Shown here in pieces: positions 29,470-38,088 of a stretch of DNA of 64,000 nt (within the stretch, counting starts at the first letter, position 1; each line of letters begins with the position of its first letter). A model generated the notes under the pieces. That model was not told the origin of the DNA and did not search any database. It saw only the letters and a list, made by a program, of their open reading frames with translations. The stretch comes from Campylobacter avium LMG 24591 (GTDB lineage: Bacteria > Campylobacterota > Campylobacteria > Campylobacterales > Campylobacteraceae): the NCBI RefSeq assembly GCF_002238335.1, contig NZ_CP022347.1:248001-312000 (forward strand). The letters are read 5' to 3'. The position numbers were made by a program, and so were the translations under genes.

Positions 29470-30786
29470 ATGAAAGAAAAAATTTTAGACGATGTTAAAG
29501 AGTATTTTAAAAATGTGCATCAAAAAAAGCTAGAACAAGATTTTATCCCTTCAAAAACTAGGATAAATTACGCTGGTAGAGTTTATGATGAAAAAGAGTT
29601 AGAATATCTTGTAGATAGTGCCTTAGACTTTTGGCTAACAGCTTCAAAATATTCTTTAAAATTTGAAAAAGAATTGTCCAAATTTCTTGGTGTAAAACAT
29701 GCTTTTTTAGTAAATTCTGGCTCATCTGCGAATTTGCTCGCCTTTTTTGCCCTTACATCTCCTCTTTTAAAAGATAGGGCTATAAAAAGAGGAGATGAAG
29801 TTATAACAGTTGCTGCTGCCTTTCCAACCACTATAAATCCTATCATTCAGTACGGTGCTATACCTGTTTTTGTAGATATGGATTTAAAATATATAAACAT
29901 AGATGTAAATGAACTTGAAAAGGCAAAAAGTCCAAAAACAAAGGCTGTTATGATAGCACACAGCTTAGGAAATCCTTTTAATTTAAAAATTGTAAAAGAA
30001 TTTTGCGATAAATATAAACTTTGGCTAATAGAAGATAATTGCGATGCTTTGGGCTCAACTTATGATGGTAAATTTACAGGGACTTTTGGAGATATAGGCA
30101 CAAGCTCTTTTTATCCAGCTCATCATATAACTATGGGCGAGGGAGGTGCTGTTTATACAAATGATGATTTGCTAAAAAAGATCATCTTATCTATGCGTGA
30201 TTGGGGCAGGGATTGTTGGTGCATAGGAGGTAAAGATAATACCTGCGGTTGTCGCTTTACTCAGCAATTTGGTTCTTTGCCAAAGGGCTATGACCATAAA
30301 TATGTTTATTCACATTTTGGCTTTAATTTAAAAGCTACTGAAATGCAAGCTGCCATAGGCTGTGCACAGCTTGAAAAACTTCCTAGCTTTATAAAAAAGA
30401 GAAAAGAAAATTACCAAAGATTATATGAGGGTTTAAAAGGGCTAAAAGAGTTTGATTTGGTTGAAAAAGAACAAAACTCAGATCCGTCTTGGTTTGGCTT
30501 TATGCTCCTAGTAAATGAAAAGGCTAAATTTAGCAGAAATGAAATAAGCACCTTTTTAGAAAAGCATAATATCCAAACAAGAACCCTATTTGCAGGTAAT
30601 ATTATAAGACATCCTGCCTTTGATTGTATGAAAGAGGGTGTTGATTTTAAGGTAATAGGAAAGCTTGAAAATACCGAAAAAATTATGAATGATGGCTTTT
30701 GGGTAGGAGTGTATCCGGGTATGAGCTTTGAAATGATTGATTACATCATACTTAAGATAAAAGAATTTTGCGAGGCAAATAAATGA
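29470..30786 (+). CDS. rfbH: RfbH-type CDP-4-keto-sugar 3-dehydrase, E1 (copy 1)
   Basis: 438 residues from the ATG at 29470. An ATG at 29464 directly abuts the AAGG and is too close to it. It is a PMP-dependent E1 dehydrase of the aminotransferase fold that removes the C3 hydroxyl of a CDP-4-keto sugar. Two diagnostic features are visible. SFYPAHHITMGEGG has His where aminotransferases have the PLP Lys. CWCIGGKDNTCGC near residue 250 gives the four Cys of the [2Fe-2S] cluster. A partner reductase (E3) is not in the window. It is identical to the copy at 39019-40335. Confidence 0.93.
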   Translation: MKEKILDDVKEYFKNVHQKKLEQDFIPSKTRINYAGRVYDEKELEYLVDSALDFWLTASKYSLKFEKELSKFLGVKHAFLVNSGSSANLLAFFALTSPLLKDRAIKRGDEVITVAAAFPTTINPIIQYGAIPVFVDMDLKYINIDVNELEKAKSPKTKAVMIAHSLGNPFNLKIVKEFCDKYKLWLIEDNCDALGSTYDGKFTGTFGDIGTSSFYPAHHITMGEGGAVYTNDDLLKKIILSMRDWGRDCWCIGGKDNTCGCRFTQQFGSLPKGYDHKYVYSHFGFNLKATEMQAAIGCAQLEKLPSFIKKRKENYQRLYEGLKGLKEFDLVEKEQNSDPSWFGFMLLVNEKAKFSRNEISTFLEKHNIQTRTLFAGNIIRHPAFDCMKEGVDFKVIGKLENTEKIMNDGFWVGVYPGMSFEMIDYIILKIKEFCEANK

Positions 30787-30810
30787 AAAATTTTATACTA
30801 AGGGCATAGT

Positions 30811-31713
30811 TTGTTAAAAATACTTCTCACAGGTGCAACAGGCTTTGTAGGCACAAATTTTGTTTTAAATTTGCATAATAAGTATGAAATTATTGCTTTA
30901 GTTAGAAATACTAGTGATACTTCTAAAATAGAAAAGTTTTGTAAAATTTATCGCTATGATGAAAGTATAGAAAGCATAGAAAAAGTCTTTGAAAGTGAAG
31001 ATATAGATGGGGTGGTGCATTTGGCTTCTTTAGTGCCTACAAGCTCTAGCAAGGATATAAAAATAAATGAGCTAATAAACTCAAACATACTTTTTGGCAC
31101 TTATCTTTTAGAACTTTGTGGTAAAAATAAGATAAATTTTTTTATAAACACCGCCACTATGACATCTTATTGCAACTCCTTATCTTATCGTCCCTCTTCT
31201 TTATATGCGGCTAGCAAAAAGGCTTTTGAAGATATTATGAAGTATTACTCTCTTGCTTACGATAGTATATTTACATCCTTGCTTCTTTATAACATCTATG
31301 GAAATAATGACAACTCAACTAGACTTTTCAATATCTTGCAAAGGGCTACAAATGAGGAACTAAAAATGAGTGATGGCTCTCAAATAGTTGATTACTCTCA
31401 TATTTTAGATGTAATCAATGCCTTTGATATTTTAATAAAACTCATACAAGAAAAGCCAAATTTTTGTAAAGATAAAATCTTTTCTTTAAAAGGAAAAGAA
31501 AGAAAAAGTCTTAAAGAAGTAGTAGAACTTTATGAAAGAATTTTAGGTAAAAAGTTAAATATAAAATGGGGAGCAAGAGCAAAAAGAGAACTTGAGATAA
31601 ACTTACCTTGGGAAGGAGGAGAAAGCTTACCTGGATGGGAACAAAAGATAAGTTTGGAAAAAGGGTTTGAAATGCTTGTAAAAGAGTTTAAGATGGATAA
31701 TGATAAAAATTAG
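30811..31713 (+). CDS. NAD-dependent sugar 4-reductase/epimerase, RfbJ-like (variant 1)
   Basis: 300 residues from a TTG start; no ATG is available in frame without a stop. It is an extended SDR with ILLTGATGFVGTNFVLN at the N-terminus and a Ser/Tyr-x3-Lys region (SSLYAASKKAFEDI). It resembles CDP-abequose/paratose synthases, which reduce the 4-keto group of the RfbH product. The first 70 residues lie in the inverted repeat and are identical to those of the gene at 38089. After GVVH the two proteins diverge (LASLVPTSSS here). They may therefore make different C4 stereoisomers. The product itself is inferred. Confidence 0.75.
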   Translation: MLKILLTGATGFVGTNFVLNLHNKYEIIALVRNTSDTSKIEKFCKIYRYDESIESIEKVFESEDIDGVVHLASLVPTSSSKDIKINELINSNILFGTYLLELCGKNKINFFINTATMTSYCNSLSYRPSSLYAASKKAFEDIMKYYSLAYDSIFTSLLLYNIYGNNDNSTRLFNILQRATNEELKMSDGSQIVDYSHILDVINAFDILIKLIQEKPNFCKDKIFSLKGKERKSLKEVVELYERILGKKLNIKWGARAKRELEINLPWEGGESLPGWEQKISLEKGFEMLVKEFKMDNDKN

Positions 31714-31982
31714 GAAAATATTTCGCTGTGAGAGCCTATTCTTAAGGCACTTAATATGAGTTTGTCCGAATCTTTTTTATATAGCAAAACTAAATCAGGC
31801 TTTATATGACAATCCCATATACCCTTTAGCTTTCCTTTCAATTGATGATTTTTATACCTTATATCCAATTTTTCATCATTAGCTAATTTTTCTAAAATAC
31901 TTTCTAATAAAAGTATATCGTCTTTTTTTAATTTTTTAAATGATTTTTTATACTCTTTAGAGTATATTATCTTATACTTCAT
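31710..31982 (-). CDS. RelE/YafQ-family mRNA interferase toxin
   Basis: 90 residues, the normal size. KIIYSKEYKKSFKKLKKDD at the N-terminus and YKNHQLKGKLKGIWDCHIKPDLVLLYKKD are typical of YafQ/RelE toxins, with a C-terminal ALRIGSHSEIF containing the conserved His. Such toxins cleave mRNA at the ribosome. The start overlaps the antitoxin by 11 bases. Its stop meets the stop of the convergent reductase gene. It sits in the unique centre of the inverted repeat. Confidence 0.85.
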   Translation of the reverse strand: MKYKIIYSKEYKKSFKKLKKDDILLLESILEKLANDEKLDIRYKNHQLKGKLKGIWDCHIKPDLVLLYKKDSDKLILSALRIGSHSEIFS

Positions 31983-32211
31983 TTAATATATCTTGGTGCA
32001 TTTTTTTTACATCATCATAAGCTTTTATTTTTCCTTTTAGATATAAATCCTGCGTTTCTTTTAGCTCTTTTAAAAGCTTTTCTTCGAATTCTTTTGTATA
32101 GCCATTTACACTTAATTCCTTTTTTCTTTTAACCTTAGCTTTAAAAGGTTTGGCTACCGCTCTTATAATTTTTGCTAAATCATCATTTACATTTTCTATA
32201 ATCAAAGTCAT
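31972..32211 (-). CDS. antitoxin of the YafQ-type pair
   Basis: About 79 residues. The longer reading from 32223 is rejected because GGGAG sits five bases before the ATG at 32211 (MTLIIENVNDDL). The N-terminal half should form the DNA-binding/dimer region, and the C-terminal helical part should neutralise the toxin. The identification rests mainly on its size, overlap and position directly before a recognisable toxin. Confidence 0.75.
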   Translation of the reverse strand: MTLIIENVNDDLAKIIRAVAKPFKAKVKRKKELSVNGYTKEFEEKLLKELKETQDLYLKGKIKAYDDVKKMHQDILNEV

Positions 32212-32353
32212 TTTAACTCCCATAAATTAAAATTTTTATTATCTTTATTATTAGCACCTTCTTTGCAATTATACTAGAAAATACATTATTTGATGATGAA
32301 AAGCACTTAGATATAAATAATTGTTAATTTATTTTTATGAAATTTAAGCTCCT

Positions 32354-33640
32354 TTAAAATCCAAGTTCCTTTTCTACCACATCTTTGCCGCTTAGTAAGG
32401 ATTGATCGCTCCATAGATAGTCCCATTTTCCAAAGCGACCTGCTGTGTAAATTTTTTGCTCTTTTAAATGCTCCCTTATAAGGCTTCTATCATCTTCCAT
32501 ACCAAGATAAAAGCTCACATTTGCGTAAGGCTTTACCCTAATGTCTTTTTGCAAAATTTCACTTTCTGTAAAAAGTCCCATTTCCTCGCCCTTTTGCACT
32601 ATGTGCCTTACAAGCTCATCCTGAGCTAATTTTAAAGGCTTTTCTTTAGAAAAACAGACCTCAAACTGCAAGGAAGAGCAGTTTTTTGGAGCATTAAAAG
32701 CAGACTTTTGACTGGGAGAATAGCATCTTGCAGGAAGTATGTCCTCATCATAGATATAAAACCAAATATCATCTATAATTTTTGGCTTATTAAGACAAAG
32801 TGAGATTAAAGCCATACTTGTGTTTTTAAGCTTTTCGCAAGCCTCTTTTACCTTAGCAGGTATATCTTTTAAGATCTGTGCGTATTCAGGTAGTGGCAAG
32901 GTTGAGATTAAAACATCATAACTTTCAACGCTTTTATCCTTAAAATAAAGCTTCTTTTGTTTAGTATCTATGCTTACAAGCTCTTTATTTAGCCTCACAT
33001 CATCTAGCTCTTTTATCATAGAGTGCAAAAAGCTTTTATATCCGCCTTCTTTTGGCACTCTCATCTCATCAGCATAGTAGGTATTTGGCGTTTCTTTTTC
33101 AAAAGCACCCTTTAAGACTTCTGTAATGTTTGGCGTGTAAAATCTAGCACCCACCCAGTTTGCATTCATCTCCTTTGCTTCCAAAACCCAGTATTTTCTA
33201 GTGTAAGGTTTGGAAAAATGTTCTGTAAAATACTCTCCATAAGAAGCCTTAAGCCAGTCTTCATAAGTTTTAATTTCTTTTTGTCTATAAGGATTTTCCA
33301 CAAAATCAGCTATAATTTTTACTTTTTCATCTGTATTTAAGGGATAAAGATTGTTTTGTGCTGGGTGTTTAACCCAGGTTCCGTGGTAGTAGTTTGATAT
33401 TCTAGGCGGTTTATGAGCTACAATCTCGCAAGAAGAAGCAAAAAGATTTTTCACATACTCATCTTTAGCAAAAGATAAGTGCGGAGCATAATCAAAGGTA
33501 AAATCGCCCAGCTTAAAAGAGTTGCAAAGCCCTCCTAACTCCTTTTCTTTTTCAAAGATACTTGCTTTTAAGCCCTTTTTCTTAAGATGATAAGCAGCTG
33601 AAATTCCTGCAATGCCACCCCCCATAACGATAATCTTCAT
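32354..33640 (-). CDS. FAD-dependent amine-oxidase/UGM-like oxidoreductase
   Basis: 428 residues. The FAD-binding motif MGGGIAGISAAYHLKKKG and FEKEKELGGLCNSF mark the flavin amine oxidase/protoporphyrinogen oxidase superfamily. The C-terminal AGRFGKWDYLWSDQSLLSG is the second flavin-contact motif. It is not UDP-galactopyranose mutase, which is the neighbouring gene. Similar flavoproteins occur next to glf in surface polysaccharide loci, but their reaction is not established. It starts nine bases after glf and is the last sugar gene of the minus-strand unit. Confidence 0.75.
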   Translation of the reverse strand: MKIIVMGGGIAGISAAYHLKKKGLKASIFEKEKELGGLCNSFKLGDFTFDYAPHLSFAKDEYVKNLFASSCEIVAHKPPRISNYYHGTWVKHPAQNNLYPLNTDEKVKIIADFVENPYRQKEIKTYEDWLKASYGEYFTEHFSKPYTRKYWVLEAKEMNANWVGARFYTPNITEVLKGAFEKETPNTYYADEMRVPKEGGYKSFLHSMIKELDDVRLNKELVSIDTKQKKLYFKDKSVESYDVLISTLPLPEYAQILKDIPAKVKEACEKLKNTSMALISLCLNKPKIIDDIWFYIYDEDILPARCYSPSQKSAFNAPKNCSSLQFEVCFSKEKPLKLAQDELVRHIVQKGEEMGLFTESEILQKDIRVKPYANVSFYLGMEDDRSLIREHLKEQKIYTAGRFGKWDYLWSDQSLLSGKDVVEKELGF

Positions 33641-33649
33641 CTTTGCTCC

Positions 33650-34756
33650 TTAAATAAGTTGAAATTCCAAAGCTCTTTTAGCGGTTTTATCCATATCGTA
33701 GTATTTATAATCTCCAAGCCTACCTAAAAAATGCACATTTTTAAGCTCTTTTGCCTCTTTTAAATAGCTTTGATAAAGAGCTTCATTTTCTTCATTTGGC
33801 ACAGGATAATATCTTTCGTTTTTACCCTCCTTGAAATCACAAGAAAATTCATAAGATAGTATGCTTTTGTTTGAGCTTTCATTTAAAAAGTGCTTATACT
33901 CAACTATCCTTGTAAAATCATAGTTTTCAGGATAATTCATCTGTGAAACCGACTGTATAAAATCATCAGTATCAAGGCTTTCAAATACAATATCTAGGCT
34001 TCTGTAAGGAAGTTTTCCAAATTTATATTCAAAAAACTCATCAATAGCACCAGTATAATAAAGCTTTTCATACTCTATCTTATCTTTTATATCTTTAAAA
34101 TCGGTATTTAGCTCTACTTTTATCAAAGGGTGCTTCAGTATATTTTGCAGCATCTTTGTGTAGCCATCTTTTGGTATGCCTTGGTATTTATCTTGAAAAT
34201 ACCTATCATCGCGGCTTATATAAACAGGCACTCTAGCAGACACTGAAAAATCAAGCTCCTCAGGCTTAAGCCCCCACTGCTTAACGGTGTAGCCTAAAAA
34301 AACTTTCTCATATATATAAGTGGCTAAAAAATTTAAATCCTTATCCTCAAGCTTTTTAAGCTCCAAGATAGGAATTTTAGTATTAAAAGCAAAATTTGCA
34401 AGCAGTTTTTCCTCAAGTTTTCTAGCTAAAAATTTCGGAAAAACCTTGTGTAAGCTGTCTAGGTTAAAAGGTATATTTACCTCTTTTCCATCTATAACAG
34501 CTCTTACCCTATGCATATACAAATGCCATTTAGTAAATCTGCTTAAAAAGTCCCAAACCTCTTTTATATCAGTATGAAAGATATGAGGACCATATTTATG
34601 CACGGTGATATTATCTTTTTTATAATCATAGACATTGCCCCCAAGATGAGCCCTTTTATCTATGACTAAGGAAGCCTCGTTTTTTTCTTCTGCTAGGCGT
34701 CTTGCTATGATGGCTCCGCTAAGTCCTGCTCCTACTATTAAATTTTTTACCCTCAT
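33650..34756 (-). CDS. glf: UDP-galactopyranose mutase
   Basis: 368 residues. It converts UDP-Galp to UDP-Galf using reduced FAD. LIVGAGLSGAIIARRLAEE binds FAD, and HKYGPHIFHTDIKEVWDFL is the signature of Glf. GYTVKQWGLKPEEL and FLGRLGDYKYYDMDKT also fit. The start at 34756 overlaps the galE stop (TAATG), and an upstream in-frame ATG inside galE is rejected. Galactofuranose is therefore expected in the glycan. Confidence 0.93.
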   Translation of the reverse strand: MRVKNLIVGAGLSGAIIARRLAEEKNEASLVIDKRAHLGGNVYDYKKDNITVHKYGPHIFHTDIKEVWDFLSRFTKWHLYMHRVRAVIDGKEVNIPFNLDSLHKVFPKFLARKLEEKLLANFAFNTKIPILELKKLEDKDLNFLATYIYEKVFLGYTVKQWGLKPEELDFSVSARVPVYISRDDRYFQDKYQGIPKDGYTKMLQNILKHPLIKVELNTDFKDIKDKIEYEKLYYTGAIDEFFEYKFGKLPYRSLDIVFESLDTDDFIQSVSQMNYPENYDFTRIVEYKHFLNESSNKSILSYEFSCDFKEGKNERYYPVPNEENEALYQSYLKEAKELKNVHFLGRLGDYKYYDMDKTAKRALEFQLI

Positions 34757-35730
34757 TAAAAGACCCTGTTGTTTTCCCAGTGCCAAGCACTCTTAAGTAT
34801 CTCTTTTATATCCTTAAATTTTGGCTCCCAGCCTAGAATTTGCTTTGCCTTTTTATTATCTGCAAAAAGCTTTGCGGGATCGCCTGCGCGTCTTTTTTCG
34901 TATTTTATCACACAATCCTTGCCGCTAAGCTCTTTTGCCGCCTCGATGAGCTCTTTTACGCTGGTGCTTATACCTGTGCCAAGATTTAAGCAGCCGCTAA
35001 ACTTATGCAAATTTTCAAGGGCTAGGCGGTGGGCTAAGGCTAAATCTTCTACATGAATGTAATCTCTTTCGCAGGTGCCATCCTTTGTATCATAATCCGT
35101 TCCAAAAACAGATATACTCTCACGTTCTCCTTTTAAGGCTTTTAAGACTAAGGGGATTAAATGAGTTTCTGGCTCGTGGCTTTCGCCTATGCTAAAGTCG
35201 CTACTAGCTCCTGCGGCGTTAAAATAGCGAAGTGAGATATGCCTTAAGCCATAAGCTCTTTCATAGTCTTTAAAAATTTGCTCTATCATAAGCTTTGACC
35301 TGCCATAAGCATTGATAGGATCTTGAGGGTGTTCTTCATCTATAGGCACATACTTAGGCTCTCCATAAGTTGCACAAGTGCTTGAAAAAACTATATCTTT
35401 TACGGAAAAATCTAGCATAGTATTTAAGAGATTGCAAGTGCCTATAAGATTGTTTTGATAGTATTTTGCGGGATTTATCACACTTTCTCCTACATAAGCA
35501 AAGGCGGCAAAATGCACTACAGCGTCTATTTTTTCGTGCTTAAAAAGCTCTTTTAAAGAATGAGTATCAAGCAAATCAGCGTGTATAAATTTAGCCCTTT
35601 TATCAACCGCCTCTTTATGTCCATAGATGAGATTATCAGCCACTACGCACTCATAGCCCTCATCTAAGAGATGTTTTAGGGTGTGAGAGCCTATATAACC
35701 AGCTCCACCAAAGACTAAAATTCTTTTCAT
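34756..35730 (-). CDS. galE: UDP-glucose 4-epimerase
   Basis: 324 residues. It interconverts UDP-Glc and UDP-Gal, feeding Glf directly downstream. VFGGAGYIGSHTLKHLLDEG binds NAD. The catalytic residues lie in SSTCATYGEP and YGRSKLMIE. RYFNAAGAS and DYIHVEDLALAH are typical of GalE. It overlaps ugd at its start and glf at its end. Confidence 0.95.
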   Translation of the reverse strand: MKRILVFGGAGYIGSHTLKHLLDEGYECVVADNLIYGHKEAVDKRAKFIHADLLDTHSLKELFKHEKIDAVVHFAAFAYVGESVINPAKYYQNNLIGTCNLLNTMLDFSVKDIVFSSTCATYGEPKYVPIDEEHPQDPINAYGRSKLMIEQIFKDYERAYGLRHISLRYFNAAGASSDFSIGESHEPETHLIPLVLKALKGERESISVFGTDYDTKDGTCERDYIHVEDLALAHRLALENLHKFSGCLNLGTGISTSVKELIEAAKELSGKDCVIKYEKRRAGDPAKLFADNKKAKQILGWEPKFKDIKEILKSAWHWENNRVF

Positions 35731-37019
35731 CTACCAACCCCGCTGTATTTAAAGCCTGTATTTAAAGCCTCATTTTTATCAAGCAAATTTCTAAAATCAA
35801 GTATATTTTTGCCTTTCATAAGCTTTTTAGCTTGTTTTAAATCAAGCTCTTTAAATTCTTTCCATTCTGTTAAAATCACTAAAATATCCGCATTTTCTAC
35901 GCATTCATACATATTTTTTGCATAAGATATCTTATCTTTTAAAATTTCCTTTGCTATATCCATAGCTTTTGGATCGTAAGCTGTTATATTTAGATTTTTT
36001 TCTAATAATTTTAATATTATTTCAATGGCTGGACTTTCCCTGCAGTCATCAGTGCCGTCTTTAAAGGCAAGTCCTAATATAGCTATTTTAGCATTTTTAT
36101 CATCTTTTATTTTTTCTAAAATTCTTAGAGCTATTTTTTCTTTTCTATCATCGTTTCCTTTTATAGCAGCATTAACAAGGCTTAAATTTACTTCATTTTG
36201 TCTAGCCATAAAAGACATAGCCAAGGTATCTTTTGGAAAGCAAGAGCCACCATAACCAGGACCTGGATTTAAGAATCTATTTCCTATCCTAGTATCAAGC
36301 CCCATTCCTTTTGCTACTTCAAGTATATCTGCACCGGATTTTTCGCAGAAATCAGCCATTTCATTTATAAAATGCACCTTTATAGCTAAAAAAGAATTTG
36401 AGGCGTATTTTATAGTTTCTGATGAACGTCTGCTAACAAAAACAATTTTATTTTTGAACTTTTCATACATTTTTTCTATAACAACCCTAGCACGGTCGTT
36501 ATTTGTGCCTACTATTATGCGGTCTGGATTGAAAAAATCATACACAGCAAAACCTTCCCTTAAAAATTCCGGCAAGGATACAACGTCAAATTCAGCTTGT
36601 GGATTTTTCTTTGATATAAGACTTTCTATATCATCTCCCGTGCCAACTGGAACGGTTGATTTTGTAGCTATTACGGTGTATGTTTTAAGATAAGGAGCTA
36701 ATTCAGTAGCAGCTGCGTGTATATACTTCATATCCGCTTCTTTAGTAACGGGGTGAGGAGGCGTTCCAACAGCTATCATAACTATGTCAGCATTTTCAAC
36801 ACCTTCTTTCATAGAGGTGCTAAAAGAAAGCCTTTTTTCTTTCACATTTTTATGGAAAAGCTCTTCTAAGCCCTCCTCATAAAGAGTTATCTTGCCATCT
36901 TGCAAGGCTTTTATCTTTCTTTCTTCCCTATCTATGCAAATAACATTATGCCCCAGCTCTGCTAAACCAACACCTGTTGGAAGTCCTACATAACCTGTGC
37001 CTATTATAGCTATATTCAT
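35727..37019 (-). CDS. ugd: UDP-glucose 6-dehydrogenase
   Basis: About 430 residues. MNIAIIGTGYVGLPTGVGL binds NAD. KSTVPVGTGDDI and the catalytic-cysteine block GPGYGGSCFPKDTLAM define the enzyme, which makes UDP-glucuronate. Two adjacent ATG codons are possible; the second (37019) has better spacing from AAAGGG. It follows uxs directly and overlaps galE by four bases. UDP-GlcA would feed Uxs and possibly a glucuronamide in the glycan. Confidence 0.92.
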   Translation of the reverse strand: MNIAIIGTGYVGLPTGVGLAELGHNVICIDREERKIKALQDGKITLYEEGLEELFHKNVKEKRLSFSTSMKEGVENADIVMIAVGTPPHPVTKEADMKYIHAAATELAPYLKTYTVIATKSTVPVGTGDDIESLISKKNPQAEFDVVSLPEFLREGFAVYDFFNPDRIIVGTNNDRARVVIEKMYEKFKNKIVFVSRRSSETIKYASNSFLAIKVHFINEMADFCEKSGADILEVAKGMGLDTRIGNRFLNPGPGYGGSCFPKDTLAMSFMARQNEVNLSLVNAAIKGNDDRKEKIALRILEKIKDDKNAKIAILGLAFKDGTDDCRESPAIEIILKLLEKNLNITAYDPKAMDIAKEILKDKISYAKNMYECVENADILVILTEWKEFKELDLKQAKKLMKGKNILDFRNLLDKNEALNTGFKYSGVGR

Positions 37020-37022
37020 CAT

Positions 37023-37979
37023 CTACCCTTTGAATTCTTTAATAACTTTTTTAAAATACTCTATACTCTTATCTAAACCCTCATCAAGATTTATTTTTGG
37101 TTCCCAGCCGAATTTTGACTTTGCCAAACTTATATCAGGTCGTCTTTGAGTAGGATCATCAAGCGGTAAATCTTTGTAGATTATTTTTGATTTTGACCCC
37201 GTTTTTTCTATAACTTTTTGAGCTAGTTCTTTTATGCTAAATTCACCGGGATTGCCCGTATTTATAGGACCTGTAAAGTCTTTATCAGAATTCATTACCA
37301 TTATTATTATATCTATTAGATCATCTACATAGCAAAAAGATCTAGTTTGAGAACCGTCTCCATATATGCTTATGTCTTTTCCGCTTAAGGCTTGACATAT
37401 GAAATTGCTTACAACTCTACCATCATTTGGGTCCATATTTTCCCCGTAGGTGTTAAAAATTCTTATAACCTTTATATCCACATTTTCATTCCTGTGATAG
37501 TCAAAAAATAAGCTTTCAGCACATCTTTTTCCCTCATCATAACAAGCACGAATTCCTATGGGATTTACATTTCCTCTATAGCCTTCGTTTTGAGGGTGTT
37601 CTAAAGGATCGCCATAAATTTCAGATGTGGAAGCTTGTAAGATGGTGGCTTTTTTTTCTTTGGCAAGTTCTAGCATATTAATAGCGCCATAAACGCTTGT
37701 TTTTGTTGTTTTTATAGCGTGTTTGCCTTGATAAGCTGGCGGTGAAGCTGGACAAGCGAAGTTATAAATTTGATCTAGTTTTTCATCTATTTTTAAGGGA
37801 GTGCAAATATCGTGTTCTATGAAGCTGAAATTTTCATTTTTTAAAAGTTCTTCTATATTTTTCATCTTGCCTGTGTAGTTATTATCAACACAGATAACTC
37901 TTTGTCCTTGATTTATAAGCCTTTTGCAAAGATTAGACCCAAGAAAGCCCGTTCCGCCCGTAACAAGTATAGTTTTCAT
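37023..37979 (-). CDS. uxs: UDP-glucuronate decarboxylase (UDP-xylose synthase)
   Basis: 318 residues. It converts UDP-GlcA to UDP-xylose. [16 protein letters not shown] binds [28 protein letters not shown] and [14 protein letters not shown] are textbook UXS blocks. The start at 37979 is chosen over a longer frame from 38030 that would begin in a homopolymer run. Upstream is a run of 14 A/T. UDP-xylose is unusual among Campylobacter precursors. Confidence 0.9.
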   Translation of the reverse strand: MKTILVTGGTGFLGSNLCKRLINQGQRVICVDNNYTGKMKNIEELLKNENFSFIEHDICTPLKIDEKLDQIYNFACPASPPAYQGKHAIKTTKTSVYGAINMLELAKEKKATILQASTSEIYGDPLEHPQNEGYRGNVNPIGIRACYDEGKRCAESLFFDYHRNENVDIKVIRIFNTYGENMDPNDGRVVSNFICQALSGKDISIYGDGSQTRSFCYVDDLIDIIIMVMNSDKDFTGPINTGNPGEFSIKELAQKVIEKTGSKSKIIYKDLPLDDPTQRRPDISLAKSKFGWEPKINLDEGLDKSIEYFKKVIKEFKG

Positions 37980-38002
37980 TAGCTTACCTTTTTTATTTAT
38001 AC

Positions 38003-38016
38003 AAAAAAAAAAAAAA
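38003..38016. repeat. A14/T14 run upstream of uxs
   Basis: Fourteen A on the plus strand, 24 bases before the uxs start on the opposite strand. It could influence promoter spacing or simply be part of a T-rich Campylobacter promoter. Confidence 0.6.
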
Positions 38017-38088
38017 ACGATTTTACTCAAAAGTAGCTTTAATATTTATAAAATCAATGCTAAATACCAAATTCTAATACATTTGCGC

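Larger units (their letters stand above)
26128..31020 (+). repeat. 4,893-bp inverted repeat, left arm
   Basis: Pairs with 38785-43677 in opposite orientation. Matching gene ends sum to 69,805 for every pair checked, so there is no net indel. The four complete encoded proteins are identical in both arms. The outer edge lies in a transferase tail and the inner edge inside a reductase gene. Confidence 0.92.
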
